Source: Rhodospirillales bacterium (GTDB lineage Bacteria > Pseudomonadota > Alphaproteobacteria > CACIAM-22H2). From it: a stretch of DNA of 10,779 nt. Positions 1 through 8,382 of the stretch are shown here, in pieces. The stretch's first letter is position 1, and each line of letters begins with the position of its first letter. The stretch is from assembly GCA_016195145.1 (NCBI GenBank), contig JACQAF010000194.1, forward strand, positions 1 to 10,779, written 5' to 3'. The notes under the pieces are model-generated. The model worked only from the letters and a program-made list of their open reading frames with translations, did no database searches and had not been told where the DNA came from. Both the position numbers and the translations under genes were made by a program.

Positions 1-2
1 CC

Positions 3-410
3 CACGAAGAGGACGCCGGCCAGACCTTCGCCACCACCCTCGGCCTGCCCGACGGGCCCTATCTGGTGCTGCCGGTCTTCGGGCCGTCGAACCCGCGCGA
101 CGCCCTCGGCCTCGCCGTCGATTTCATCGCCGATCCGGTCAATATCGTCGCCCGCCGGGCCGACCGGGATACCATCCTGCCCACCGTGCGCAGCGGCGTG
201 ACCGCCATCGATGCGCGCGCGCGCAACATCGATACGATCGAGGATCTGCGCAAGAATTCCGTCGATTTCTACGCCACCATCCGCAGCGTCTATCGCCAAC
301 GCCGGGCCAACGAGATCCGCAACGGCGCGCCGGGATCCAATTTCCCCGCTCCGAGTCTGTCGGGCGAGTCCGCTCCGGTTAGCACGCAAGCCGCTTCGCC
401 CCAGCAGTAA
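3..410 (+). CDS. mlaA: MlaA (VacJ) outer-membrane lipoprotein, C-terminal part; 5' end outside window
   Basis: The open frame enters from the left edge and ends at TAA 408-410, giving 135 visible residues. The stretch YLVLPVFGPSNPRDALG followed by VDFIADP is the conserved C-terminal core of the MlaA/VacJ family. In characterised bacteria MlaA sits in the outer membrane with a porin and removes phospholipids that have strayed to the outer leaflet, passing them to MlaC. The lipobox and N-terminal half are missing only because the window starts inside the gene. The last 30 or so residues are rich in Ser, Ala, Pro and Gln and look like a disordered tail. The stop lies 3 bp before the start of mlaC, so the two are almost certainly cotranscribed and probably translationally coupled. 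An in-frame ATG at 66 is internal, because the family homology continues upstream of it. Confidence 0.92.
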   Translation, partial: HEEDAGQTFATTLGLPDGPYLVLPVFGPSNPRDALGLAVDFIADPVNIVARRADRDTILPTVRSGVTAIDARARNIDTIEDLRKNSVDFYATIRSVYRQRRANEIRNGAPGSNFPAPSLSGESAPVSTQAASPQQ

Positions 411-413
411 GCG

Positions 414-1049
414 ATGCTGCGCCGCCGGTTCATTCTTGCCCTGTCGGGATCGGCCTTATTGGCCGGCTTCGGGCTGTCCGCGCGCAGCGTATGGGCCCAG
501 GCGCCGGGCGCTGCCGTGCCCGAAGCAGGCGATTTTGTCGCCAGGCTGTTCGAGCGCGCCCTCGCCGACATCAACACGCCCAATATCTCGCCCGATGAGC
601 GGGCGCGGCGGTTCCGCGCGCTCCTCAATCAATCGTTCGACGTTCCGTGGATCGCCCAGTTCGTGATCGGCCGCTATCGGCGGCTGGCGACCGAGGAGCA
701 GATGGCCGAATACCAGAAGCTGTTCGAGGATCTGATCGTCCAGATCTATTCCTCGCGCTTCAACGACTTCTCGCAAGCCCAGCTCAGGGTTCTCGGCACG
801 CGCGCCGGCAGCGAAGGCGATGTCTTCGTCTTCGCCGAAGGAATCCTGCCCAATCAGCCGCCGATCAAGGTCGATTGCCGCATCAGGCGCAACAGCCCGA
901 ATTTCAAGATCGTCGACCTGCTGTTCGAGAATGTCAGCATGCTGGTGACCCAGCGCGACGAATTCTCGGCCGTCATTCAGCGCGGCGGCGGCAAGGTCGA
1001 GGCGCTGCTCCAGATCCTGCGCGAGAAGACCGGCGCCAAGCCGAAGTAA
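414..1049 (+). CDS. mlaC: MlaC/Ttg2D family periplasmic phospholipid-binding protein
   Basis: This 211-aa protein has the length and layout of MlaC, the soluble carrier that shuttles phospholipids between the outer-membrane MlaA complex and the inner-membrane MlaFEDB transporter. Residues 1-30 form a signal peptide (MLRRRFILALSG, then a hydrophobic run, ending VWAQA with a likely cut after A28 or A30). The RRRFIL start resembles a twin-arginine signal, so Tat export is possible. Residues of about 40-205 are the MlaC domain, with the family-typical FDVPWIAQFVIGRYRRLATEEQ and ILREKTGAK near the end. ATG 414 is chosen because it gives an intact signal peptide; no strong ribosome-binding site precedes it, which fits coupling to the mlaA stop 3 bp upstream. 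The mlaF, mlaE and mlaD genes do not follow, as the next gene is on the other strand. Confidence 0.9.
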   Translation: MLRRRFILALSGSALLAGFGLSARSVWAQAPGAAVPEAGDFVARLFERALADINTPNISPDERARRFRALLNQSFDVPWIAQFVIGRYRRLATEEQMAEYQKLFEDLIVQIYSSRFNDFSQAQLRVLGTRAGSEGDVFVFAEGILPNQPPIKVDCRIRRNSPNFKIVDLLFENVSMLVTQRDEFSAVIQRGGGKVEALLQILREKTGAKPK

Positions 1050-1084
1050 GGCCGGCCGAGGTTAAGGCGCAGCGAACGCCGGCC
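1050..1084. terminator. Possible weak convergent terminator hairpin between mlaC and ettA
   Basis: A 7-bp inverted repeat, GGCCGGC (1050-1056) and GCCGGCC (1078-1084), lies in the 41-bp gap between the two converging stop codons. The loop is 21 nt and there is no T-run on either strand, so it is not a classical intrinsic terminator. Its position is the main reason to list it; GC-rich DNA makes such repeats by chance. Confidence 0.25.
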
Positions 1085-1090
1085 CCGTTC

Positions 1091-2773
<1,683 letters not shown>

Positions 2774-2940
2774 GCGGCGTTCCTTGGAGTTGGGGCCGGG
2801 GAAAGCGGGAAAGGGCAGGTTCTACCCCACCGACGCGTAACAACGCAACGCCGCATCGTCGCCGAAAGTCGAATTCTGCTTACGCGAACGGCATCCGCCG
2901 TATTTCTAACCGCGATTCCGCCCATCGATTCGGCAACGAA

Positions 2941-2957
2941 CGCCGCCAATCGCGGCG
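2941..2957. repeat. Perfect 6-bp inverted repeat upstream of the porin promoter candidate
   Basis: CGCCGC (2941-2946) and GCGGCG (2952-2957) are perfect inverted copies around the 5-nt centre CAATC. The repeat ends 4 bp before a consensus -35 hexamer. It could be an operator half-site pair, but it is short and GC-rich, so chance is a serious alternative. Confidence 0.3.
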
Positions 2958-2961
2958 CCCA

Positions 2962-2990
2962 TTGACACGCATAAAACGCCGCCTCAAAGT
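2962..2990 (+). promoter_or_regulatory. Candidate sigma-70-type promoter for the outer-membrane barrel gene
   Basis: TTGACA at 2962-2967 is a perfect -35 consensus. At 17-bp spacing lies CAAAGT (2985-2990), which matches the -10 consensus at only 3 of 6 positions. The local base composition is less GC-rich than the flanking genes, and the site lies about 60 bp before the start codon. The remainder of the 276-bp divergent spacer (2774-3049) must also hold the ettA promoter, but no convincing hexamer pair was found for it. Confidence 0.4.
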
Positions 2991-3033
2991 CGCATCAACA
3001 TCGATCCGGTTCTTGAGCAACCGGACAACACCC

Positions 3034-3039
3034 AAGGAG
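3034..3039 (+). promoter_or_regulatory. Ribosome-binding site of the outer-membrane barrel gene
   Basis: AAGGAG lies 10 nt before ATG 3050-3052. A second in-frame ATG follows immediately at 3053, but the spacing would then be 13 nt, so the first ATG is preferred. Confidence 0.7.
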
Positions 3040-3049
3040 CTCAATCCAC

Positions 3050-4567
3050 ATGATGTACCCAGTCCGGTGCGGCCGAATTTCGGTCGTGGCGCTCATCTGC
3101 GCGTATGTCATGACCGTCAGCCCCGCCCACGCCGACGAAAACGAGAAAGCCCCATCGTGGAAACTCTACGAACAGGGCGGACTCAAGATCGACCTGACGC
3201 TGACCGCGGGTTTCAGCCTGCAATCGGTGCGTAACGCCAATTTCGGCGTCGGCAGCGTCAGCCTGATCAGCGGCGAACGCCGCGGCGGCCGTAGCTGGAC
3301 GGAGGGCTTCCTCAAGCCGCTGGTCGGCGTCGAGTACGACGCCGGCGACAGTGGCACGATCTATGGCGGCCTCAGCTTCGTCGGCGCCGCGACGCGCGGC
3401 CAGGGCGAGGCGCAAGCGACCTCGGGCACCACCAACCAGCCGAGTCACGTCGCGCTCGAAGACGCGTTCCTCGGCTGGAAATCGGGCAATATGTTCCCGC
3501 TCTGGGGCAACGACGCGATCGACGTGTCCGGCGGTTACCAGTCGTTCACCGTCGGCGACGGGTTCCTGGTCACCGACGGCACGGTGGACGGCGTCGGCCG
3601 CGCCGCCTACTACCTCGGGCCGCGGTCGGCGTTCGAGAACACCCTCGTCTTCAAGCTCAACACCGACCCAGTGCGCGCCGATTTCTTCCATCTGAAGAAC
3701 CGCACCAACCAAAGCCTGCTGCGCCGTCAGGATGGTGCCGAAACCAGTCTTTACGGCGTCAATGTCGAATGGTTCGAATCCGACCACGACGACCACGGGC
3801 GGACCGAATTTGAAGCGCGCAAATGGTATGTCGGCCTCACCGCGCTCCATGTCTATAACGCCGACAGCAACGCCTCGCTCAATTTTTCGTTCCGGAACGG
3901 CGGCAACGGTTCGGCGCTAACGGCCAACCGCGAGGGCCTCAACGTCTACAGCGTGCGCCTAGGCGGCGCCTTCATTGGCGCGCTTCCCGATTTCAAGCTT
4001 CACGGCGAAGCGGCCATCGAGCGCAACAACCGGACCGACCGCCGGGTCAGCGCTAACGCCTATCATGGCGAGCCGTCCTATACGTTTTCGAATCTGCTCT
4101 TCAAGCCGCGCGTTTCTTACCGCTATTCGCATTTCAGCGGCGACGGTGCGCCCGGCGACCGGACGGACAAATCGTGGGACCCCCTGTTCTCGAACACCGG
4201 CCCGCGCGGCATCGGCACGTGGTCGCAGGGCGAAATCTACAGCCAGTATGTCGGGACCAACTCCAACCTCAACGCCCACCAGATTCATCTGCGCGTTACG
4301 CCGATCGACGGGGTGCTCAATGTCGGCGTGCTTCTCTACCGGCTGAACTACGACCGGCCGAGCCAGACCGATAACGTCAGCGCCGACCGGATCATGGATG
4401 AAATCGACGTCTATGCCGAGTGGACGACGCCGATCAAGAATCTCAACATCCTCGGCGTCCTTGCCGCCGGCCGTCCCGGGAACGGGGTCAAACAGTCGAT
4501 CGGATCGAACGACGCCAATTCGCGCGATATCTATCTCGGCGAGATGATCGCGGCTTACAGGTTTTGA
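3050..4567 (+). CDS. Outer-membrane beta-barrel protein, alginate-export-like porin
   Basis: This 505-aa protein begins with a Sec signal peptide (MMYPVRCGRISVVALICAY, with probable cleavage after AHA at about residue 28), followed by a mature part rich in alternating aromatic and polar residues and ending in YRF. A terminal phenylalanine is the usual beta-barrel assembly signal. The segments GGYQSFTVGDGFLVTDG and AYYLGPRSAFENTLVFKLN resemble the alginate-export (AlgE-like) family of 16- to 18-stranded outer-membrane barrels; this is a family-level resemblance by eye. The transported substrate cannot be read from the sequence, and no alginate genes are nearby. A strong ribosome-binding site supports the start. 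It diverges from ettA and its last 13 bp overlap the 3' end of the converging CobW-type gene. Alternatively it may be a general substrate-specific porin for small organic molecules. Confidence 0.75.
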   Translation: MMYPVRCGRISVVALICAYVMTVSPAHADENEKAPSWKLYEQGGLKIDLTLTAGFSLQSVRNANFGVGSVSLISGERRGGRSWTEGFLKPLVGVEYDAGDSGTIYGGLSFVGAATRGQGEAQATSGTTNQPSHVALEDAFLGWKSGNMFPLWGNDAIDVSGGYQSFTVGDGFLVTDGTVDGVGRAAYYLGPRSAFENTLVFKLNTDPVRADFFHLKNRTNQSLLRRQDGAETSLYGVNVEWFESDHDDHGRTEFEARKWYVGLTALHVYNADSNASLNFSFRNGGNGSALTANREGLNVYSVRLGGAFIGALPDFKLHGEAAIERNNRTDRRVSANAYHGEPSYTFSNLLFKPRVSYRYSHFSGDGAPGDRTDKSWDPLFSNTGPRGIGTWSQGEIYSQYVGTNSNLNAHQIHLRVTPIDGVLNVGVLLYRLNYDRPSQTDNVSADRIMDEIDVYAEWTTPIKNLNILGVLAAGRPGNGVKQSIGSNDANSRDIYLGEMIAAYRF

Positions 4568-5679
4568 GCGGCGGCCGGCCGCTTCGGCGCGGCGCGATAT
4601 TCGGCCAGCCAGCCCTCGACTGTCGGCCGGTCGATATCCCGGGCGATCACCACGAGGCGCGAGCGCCGGTCGGAATCCGGCCAGGCCGGCAGCCGCGCCG
4701 GTGGGTGGAACAGGTGCTGGACACCGTGAACCGCCACCGGCTGTTCCTCGCCGGCAACATTAAGGATGCCCTTCACCCGCAGCAGGTTGTCGCCATGCTC
4801 GCGCGCGATCGCGCCGAGCCAGAGGGCGAAGCGGTCCCACTCGACCGGCTCGTCTAGCGTCAGGCAATGCGCCCGGATGCGGTCGTCATGCCGGCGGCTA
4901 TCTCCCCCATGATGCGTATGGCCGTGATGCGTGTGGTCATGGTCGTAATCATGGCATGAATCGGCCTGGTTCTGCGCCGCATAGGCTTCGGCCCGCAGCC
5001 AGTTCCGCACGTCTGCGGTCTTGGTCGCCGGATCGTAAAGCCCGGCATCGAACAGGCGCGCCGGATCGGCCGCGCCCTGCACCGCCGCGATCAGCAGCGC
5101 GCCGGGGTTAAGCCGCGCCAGGCGTCGCGATAGCGCGGCGACCGTCGCCGTATCGGCAAGGTCGGTCTTGGTCAGCACAAGGCGATCGGCGACCGCCGCC
5201 TGCTTGACCGATTCGGCGTGGGTGTCGAGCTGCCGGTCGCCGTGGACGGCATCGACCGTGGCGATCACCCCGTCGAGCCGGTAATAGGCCTGCAACACCG
5301 GATCGGCGATCAGCGTGTGGAGGATCGGCGCCGGATCGGCAAGCCCGGTCGTCTCGATGACCACGCGGCGGAAATCGGGCACGTCGCCGCGCACCCGCCG
5401 CAAATGCAGGTCGCGCAGCGTGTGCACCAGCTCGCCGCGCACCGTGCAGCAGATGCAGCCGCTATCCATCACCACCGTTTCGCCCTCGATCGCCCGCACC
5501 AGATGATGGTCGAGAGGGATTTCGCCGAGTTCGTTGATGATGACTGCCGTCTGCGCCATGGCGGGGTGGCGCAGCAGGCGGCCGAGCAGGGTGGTCTTGC
5601 CGCTGCCGAGAAAGCCGGTAATCGCCGACACGGCGATCGGCGCCGGGCCGCTGGGCGCAGCGGGATAAAGCGTTGCCAT
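4555..5679 (-). CDS. CobW/COG0523 family G3E GTPase, putative metallochaperone
   Basis: This 374-aa protein carries the G3E GTPase hallmarks: P-loop GFLGSGKTT (22-30), NELGEIPLDH, metal-binding CICC (75-78), ETTGLADP (109-116), and a TKTD base-recognition motif (170-173) where N/TKxD is expected. A linker at 242-264 (CHDYDHDHTHHGHTHHGG) is extremely rich in histidine, and a CobW C-terminal domain follows (LLRVKGILN to about 360). Such proteins deliver Zn, Co or other metals to client enzymes; the CxCC motif and His loop favour zinc, but no cobalamin or nitrile-hydratase genes nearby fix the substrate. ATG 5677-5679 is chosen because homology starts about 15 residues later. The frame stays open to an ATG at 5796, but that extension is antisense to the receiver fragment and matches nothing known. 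No clear ribosome-binding site is visible. TATAAA (complement of 5686-5691) ends 6 nt before the ATG, so a leaderless message is possible. Confidence 0.9.
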   Translation of the reverse strand: MATLYPAAPSGPAPIAVSAITGFLGSGKTTLLGRLLRHPAMAQTAVIINELGEIPLDHHLVRAIEGETVVMDSGCICCTVRGELVHTLRDLHLRRVRGDVPDFRRVVIETTGLADPAPILHTLIADPVLQAYYRLDGVIATVDAVHGDRQLDTHAESVKQAAVADRLVLTKTDLADTATVAALSRRLARLNPGALLIAAVQGAADPARLFDAGLYDPATKTADVRNWLRAEAYAAQNQADSCHDYDHDHTHHGHTHHGGDSRRHDDRIRAHCLTLDEPVEWDRFALWLGAIAREHGDNLLRVKGILNVAGEEQPVAVHGVQHLFHPPARLPAWPDSDRRSRLVVIARDIDRPTVEGWLAEYRAAPKRPAAAQNL

Positions 5680-5691
5680 GCCCGGTTTATA

Positions 5692-5710
5692 GCACGGGCC
5701 CCGCCCGTGC
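5692..5710. repeat. Perfect 8-bp inverted repeat at the CobW gene / receiver fragment junction
   Basis: GCACGGGC (5692-5699) and GCCCGTGC (5703-5710) are perfect inverted copies with a 3-nt spacer. The repeat lies 13 bp upstream of the CobW-type start codon, next to a TATAAA on that strand, and in the segment where receiver-domain homology is lost. It could be an operator, a hairpin in the CobW transcript, or a mark left by rearrangement. It does not resemble a Zur box that I recognise. Confidence 0.45.
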
Positions 5711-5740
5711 CCGTATGCCCATGGCAAGCGGCCGGCGACG

Positions 5741-5920
5741 GCGCTCCGCACCAACCCCGCCTGGCAGGACGTGCGGATCGTCATGCTGACCGCCAAGAGC
5801 CGCGAGGTCGAACGCGAGAAAGGCCTCGCCCTCGGCGCCGACGATTACATCACCAAGCCGTTCTCGACCCGCGACCTCGTTGACCGCGTACAGCGCTTGC
5901 TCGCTGAAAAGCGTGCCTGA
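5741..5920 (+). pseudogene. Response-regulator receiver domain, C-terminal half only (5'-truncated)
   Basis: Reading 5741-5920 gives ALRTNPAWQDVRIVMLTAK, then a charged helix, GADDYITKPFS, and a last helix ending at TGA 5918-5920. This is the second half of a CheY-like receiver: the conserved Thr (MLTAK) and Lys (TKPF) are present, but the first half with the acidic pair and the phosphorylated Asp is absent. Upstream in frame, similarity fades before about 5735 and a TAG stands at 5690-5692. The only possible start before the homology loses meaning is GTG 5771, which would yield 49 residues unable to fold as a receiver. The 3' end is undamaged and overlaps the next gene by 8 bp, showing that a full regulator once led this operon. 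The break therefore looks recent, or is an assembly join. A DNA-binding output domain is not seen; the gene ended at the receiver. Confidence 0.8.
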
Positions 5921-8066
5921 TTCCGGCCCCCCGATCCTCCGCCAGATCCGCGCCGCCCTGGCGCCCCGCCATCGCATTGCCGCCGCGGCGACCGTTGCGG
6001 CCGCGGCCGGAATCGGCATGTTCGTCCTGCTGCTCGCCATCGGCGACGCCGGCGACGGCATCGGCGGGCGGGCGGCCGTGCTGGTCTATTCCGCTGCGGT
6101 AACGGCAATCGCCGCCGCCATCGGCTTGCTGTGGCTGGTGGTCGATCTCCGCCTTCTCCGCGCCGCCGCCGCGCTTGCCGCCGAAACGCGCTTCGTCGCC
6201 GAAACGCGCTCCGACGGCGTCGTCGCCCGGCCGTCCTATCCGGCCCTCGCGCCGCTGCCCGAGGCGATCGCCGAACTGGCTGAGAAGCTGATCGCTGCAC
6301 ACCGCGAAACCGACCGCGCCGTATCGGCGGCGACGGCGCGGCTGGAAGAACAGAAAAGCCGCCTCGAGACGATCCTGCGCGACCTCAGCGAAGGCGTCAT
6401 GGTCTGCAACCTCGATCACCAGGTGCTGCTTTATAACCACGTCGCGCTGGCCTTGCTGCATGTGACCGGCGATCTCGGGCTCGGCCGCTCGCTGTTCAAC
6501 CTGGTGACGCGCGAGCCGGTATTGCATGCCCTCGAACGCCTGACCCGCGGTGCTGCGCCAATGGCCGAAGCCGCCGCCAGCGAAAGCGCCGTGCCGCTGG
6601 TCTGCGCCACCGTCGATGCGCGCACCCTGCTCAGCGGCCGCATGAGCCTGGTCCGCGACGCCGACCGCCGGCCGGGCGGCTATGTCCTGACCTTCGCCGA
6701 CGTGACCCGCGAGCTGGCCGAACTCGGCCGGCGCGACGCCCTGCTGCGCGACGCCACCGAGGGTTTGCGCCAGCCGCTGGCCAATCTGCGCGCGGCGGCG
6801 GAGACCGCCGCCGCCTATCCCGACCTCGATCCGGCCCGCCGGCGGGCCTTCGACGAGGTGGTCCTGCGCGAAAGCAGCGTATTGAGCGAGCGGCTGGAAA
6901 CCCTCGACCGCGACTACCGGAGCATGGGCGGCAGCCATTGGCCGATGGCCGAAGTGCATTCGGTCGACCTGTTCGGCTGCATTGTCCGCCGCCTTGCCGA
7001 AACCGGCGGGCCGACAACGACGATGGTCGGCATTCCCCTCTGGCTCCATGGCGACAGCCACGCGCTCGCCTTGGCGCTTGAGCGGATACTGCGCAATCTT
7101 GCCAAGGCGACCGGCGCGCCGGGCCTCGACATCGAGGCCCTGCTCGGCGACCGCCGGGTTTATGTCCAGATCAGCTGGAGCGGCGAGCCGCTTGCTGCCG
7201 GCGCGATCGAAGCCTGGCTCGACGAACCGTTGCCGGGCGCGCCAGGGGCGATCGTCTTGCGCGACGTGTTCGCACATCACGGCAGCGAATTATGGAGCCG
7301 GTCCGGCAGCGCCCCCGGACGCGCCATCCTGCGCATCCCCTTGCCGGCACCGGCCAGGGTCCAGTTCGCGCCCGGCCCGGACGCCGACCTGCCGTCGCGC
7401 CCCGAGTTCTACGATTTCGATCTCTTGCACCTCACCGCCCGGCCGGAACCGCAAGGCAAGCTCGCGTTGCGGGCGCTCACCTACGTCGTCTTCGATACCG
7501 AGACCACCGGCCTGCGTCCCTCCGACGGCGACGAGATCATCGCCATCGGCGCAGTCCGCATCGTCAACGGCCGCATTCTCACCGGCGAGACCTTCAGCCG
7601 CCTGGTCAATCCGGGCCGGCCGATCCCGTCGCAGTCGATCCGCTTCCACGGCATTACCGACGCCATGGTCGCCGACGCGCCGCCGCTATCGGTCGTCCTG
7701 CCGCAATTCAAGGCCTTCGTCGCCGATGCCGTCCTCGTCGCGCACAATGCGGCCTTCGACCTCAAATTCCTCAAGCTCAAGGAAGCGGAGAGCGGCGTCG
7801 TCTTCGACAACGTGCCGCTCGACACATTGCTGATCTCCGCCTTTCTGTTCGGGGAGTTCGCCGACCACAGCCTCGACGCTGTCGCCCGGCGGCTCGGCAT
7901 CGAGATTTCGGGCCGGCACAGCGCGGCCGGCGACGCCATGGGCACGGCGGCGATTTTCCTGCGCCTGCTCGACCTGTTCGAACAGCGCGGCCTGCGCACG
8001 CTGGACGACCTGCTCGGCGCCTCGCGGATGACGCTGGAGATCAGGACCCGCCAAATGCAATTCTGA
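5913..8066 (+). CDS. Membrane-anchored PAS / pseudo-histidine-kinase / DnaQ-like 3'-5' exonuclease fusion
   Basis: This 717-aa protein has, in order: two membrane helices (about 24-45 and 54-77); a coiled segment (about 133-157); a PAS-like fold (about 155-270, starting at ILRDLSEGVMVCNLDHQVLLYN); a HisKA-like helical pair (about 275-335) in which HELRTPL is replaced by EGLRQPL (283-289), so the phosphorylated His is gone; an HATPase-like region (about 375-480) with only the N-box trace ILRNLAKA and no DxGxG motif; and a DEDDh exonuclease (about 523-700). The exonuclease is complete: DTETTG with D528 and E530, HNAAFD with D616, and H669 and D674 in HSAAGD. The active site should therefore remove nucleotides from 3' ends, in a protein tied to the inner membrane. 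GTG 5913 is preferred because it overlaps the receiver fragment's stop (GTGCCTGA); a TTG at 5880 would add 11 residues. The exonuclease differs from true DNA polymerase III epsilon in its N-terminal sensor-like fusion. Confidence 0.88.
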   Translation: MPDSGPPILRQIRAALAPRHRIAAAATVAAAAGIGMFVLLLAIGDAGDGIGGRAAVLVYSAAVTAIAAAIGLLWLVVDLRLLRAAAALAAETRFVAETRSDGVVARPSYPALAPLPEAIAELAEKLIAAHRETDRAVSAATARLEEQKSRLETILRDLSEGVMVCNLDHQVLLYNHVALALLHVTGDLGLGRSLFNLVTREPVLHALERLTRGAAPMAEAAASESAVPLVCATVDARTLLSGRMSLVRDADRRPGGYVLTFADVTRELAELGRRDALLRDATEGLRQPLANLRAAAETAAAYPDLDPARRRAFDEVVLRESSVLSERLETLDRDYRSMGGSHWPMAEVHSVDLFGCIVRRLAETGGPTTTMVGIPLWLHGDSHALALALERILRNLAKATGAPGLDIEALLGDRRVYVQISWSGEPLAAGAIEAWLDEPLPGAPGAIVLRDVFAHHGSELWSRSGSAPGRAILRIPLPAPARVQFAPGPDADLPSRPEFYDFDLLHLTARPEPQGKLALRALTYVVFDTETTGLRPSDGDEIIAIGAVRIVNGRILTGETFSRLVNPGRPIPSQSIRFHGITDAMVADAPPLSVVLPQFKAFVADAVLVAHNAAFDLKFLKLKEAESGVVFDNVPLDTLLISAFLFGEFADHSLDAVARRLGIEISGRHSAAGDAMGTAAIFLRLLDLFEQRGLRTLDDLLGASRMTLEIRTRQMQF

Positions 8067-8097
8067 TAGGCTATATCGGGTTTGGCCGTCGTCGATC

Positions 8098-8118
8098 GGG
8101 CGGCCGGACGGACCGCCC
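8098..8118. repeat. 6-bp inverted repeat between the exonuclease fusion and the small membrane protein
   Basis: GGGCGG (8098-8103) and CCGCCC (8113-8118) flank a 9-nt loop in the 66-bp gap between genes. There is no T-run, so it is unlikely to stop transcription by itself; it may stabilise or separate segments of the message. Directly after it comes the ribosome-binding site of the next gene. Confidence 0.25.
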
Positions 8119-8119
8119 T

Positions 8120-8130
8120 GGGGAGGAAGG
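8120..8130 (+). promoter_or_regulatory. Strong ribosome-binding site of the 77-aa membrane protein
   Basis: GGGGAGGAAGG lies just before ATG 8133-8135. It decides the start: a TTG at 8082 is also in frame but has no such site. It is the strongest Shine-Dalgarno sequence seen in the right-hand gene set. Confidence 0.75.
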
Positions 8131-8132
8131 AT

Positions 8133-8366
8133 ATGGGAAACTCGCAGATCGGGGACCGCCTGATAGCGCTGTTCCTGCTCGGCGTTTTCGCCTTCAGCCC
8201 GCCGCTGCTGGCGATTTTCAGCGTCGAGGCGCGGGTCTTCGGCATCCCGCTGCTTTTCGTCTATCTGTTCGCGGCATGGGGTGGGCTGATCGGCCTGCTC
8301 GCCCTGGCGATGGGGCGGCGCGGCCGCGACGACGGCGACGCCGAACCGCCCGCCGCCGACGGTTGA
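8133..8366 (+). CDS. Small two-helix membrane protein, putative partner of the adjacent symporter-kinase
   Basis: This 77-aa protein has two hydrophobic helices (about 9-30 and 36-57) with a short hinge (SVEARVFG) and a charged, disordered tail (RRGRDDGDAEPPAADG). I do not assign a named family. Genes for sodium/solute symporters are often preceded by a small membrane protein of this size (DUF485 before acetate permease, YhdT before PanF, DUF4212 or DUF3311 elsewhere), and the next gene, 16 bp downstream, encodes a symporter-kinase, so an accessory subunit is the best guess. FSPPLLAIF followed by FGIPLLFVYLFAAW looks conserved rather than random. The stop is followed closely by the next ribosome-binding site, indicating one operon. 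Function beyond membrane association is inferred from context only. Confidence 0.7.
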   Translation: MGNSQIGDRLIALFLLGVFAFSPPLLAIFSVEARVFGIPLLFVYLFAAWGGLIGLLALAMGRRGRDDGDAEPPAADG

Positions 8367-8382
8367 CGCCGGGGGACGCGCC

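Noticed and set aside
2962..3234. A 90-codon + strand frame starting in the ettA/porin spacer
   Set aside because: It begins at the promoter candidate and runs out of frame into the porin gene, whose signal peptide and ribosome-binding site are convincing.
5690..5745. Insertion-sequence end or transposon scar at the receiver break
   Set aside because: No transposase fragment, terminal repeat pair or target duplication could be seen; only the single short hairpin is present.
5680..5796. N-terminal extension of the CobW-type protein to an ATG at 5794-5796
   Set aside because: The extra 39 residues show no family similarity, are antisense to the receiver fragment, and would put the P-loop unusually far from the N-terminus.
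5880..5912. TTG start for the exonuclease fusion at 5880
   Set aside because: It is possible, but GTG 5913 overlaps the upstream stop by 8 bp, a common coupling arrangement, and the 11 extra residues are only the receiver sequence in another frame.
5850..7280. A 476-codon open frame on the - strand opposite the exonuclease fusion
   Set aside because: Its product is a low-complexity mix of Ala, Gly, Arg and Gln without family motifs; the + strand frame carries clear membrane, PAS and exonuclease motifs. Long antisense frames are expected at this GC content.
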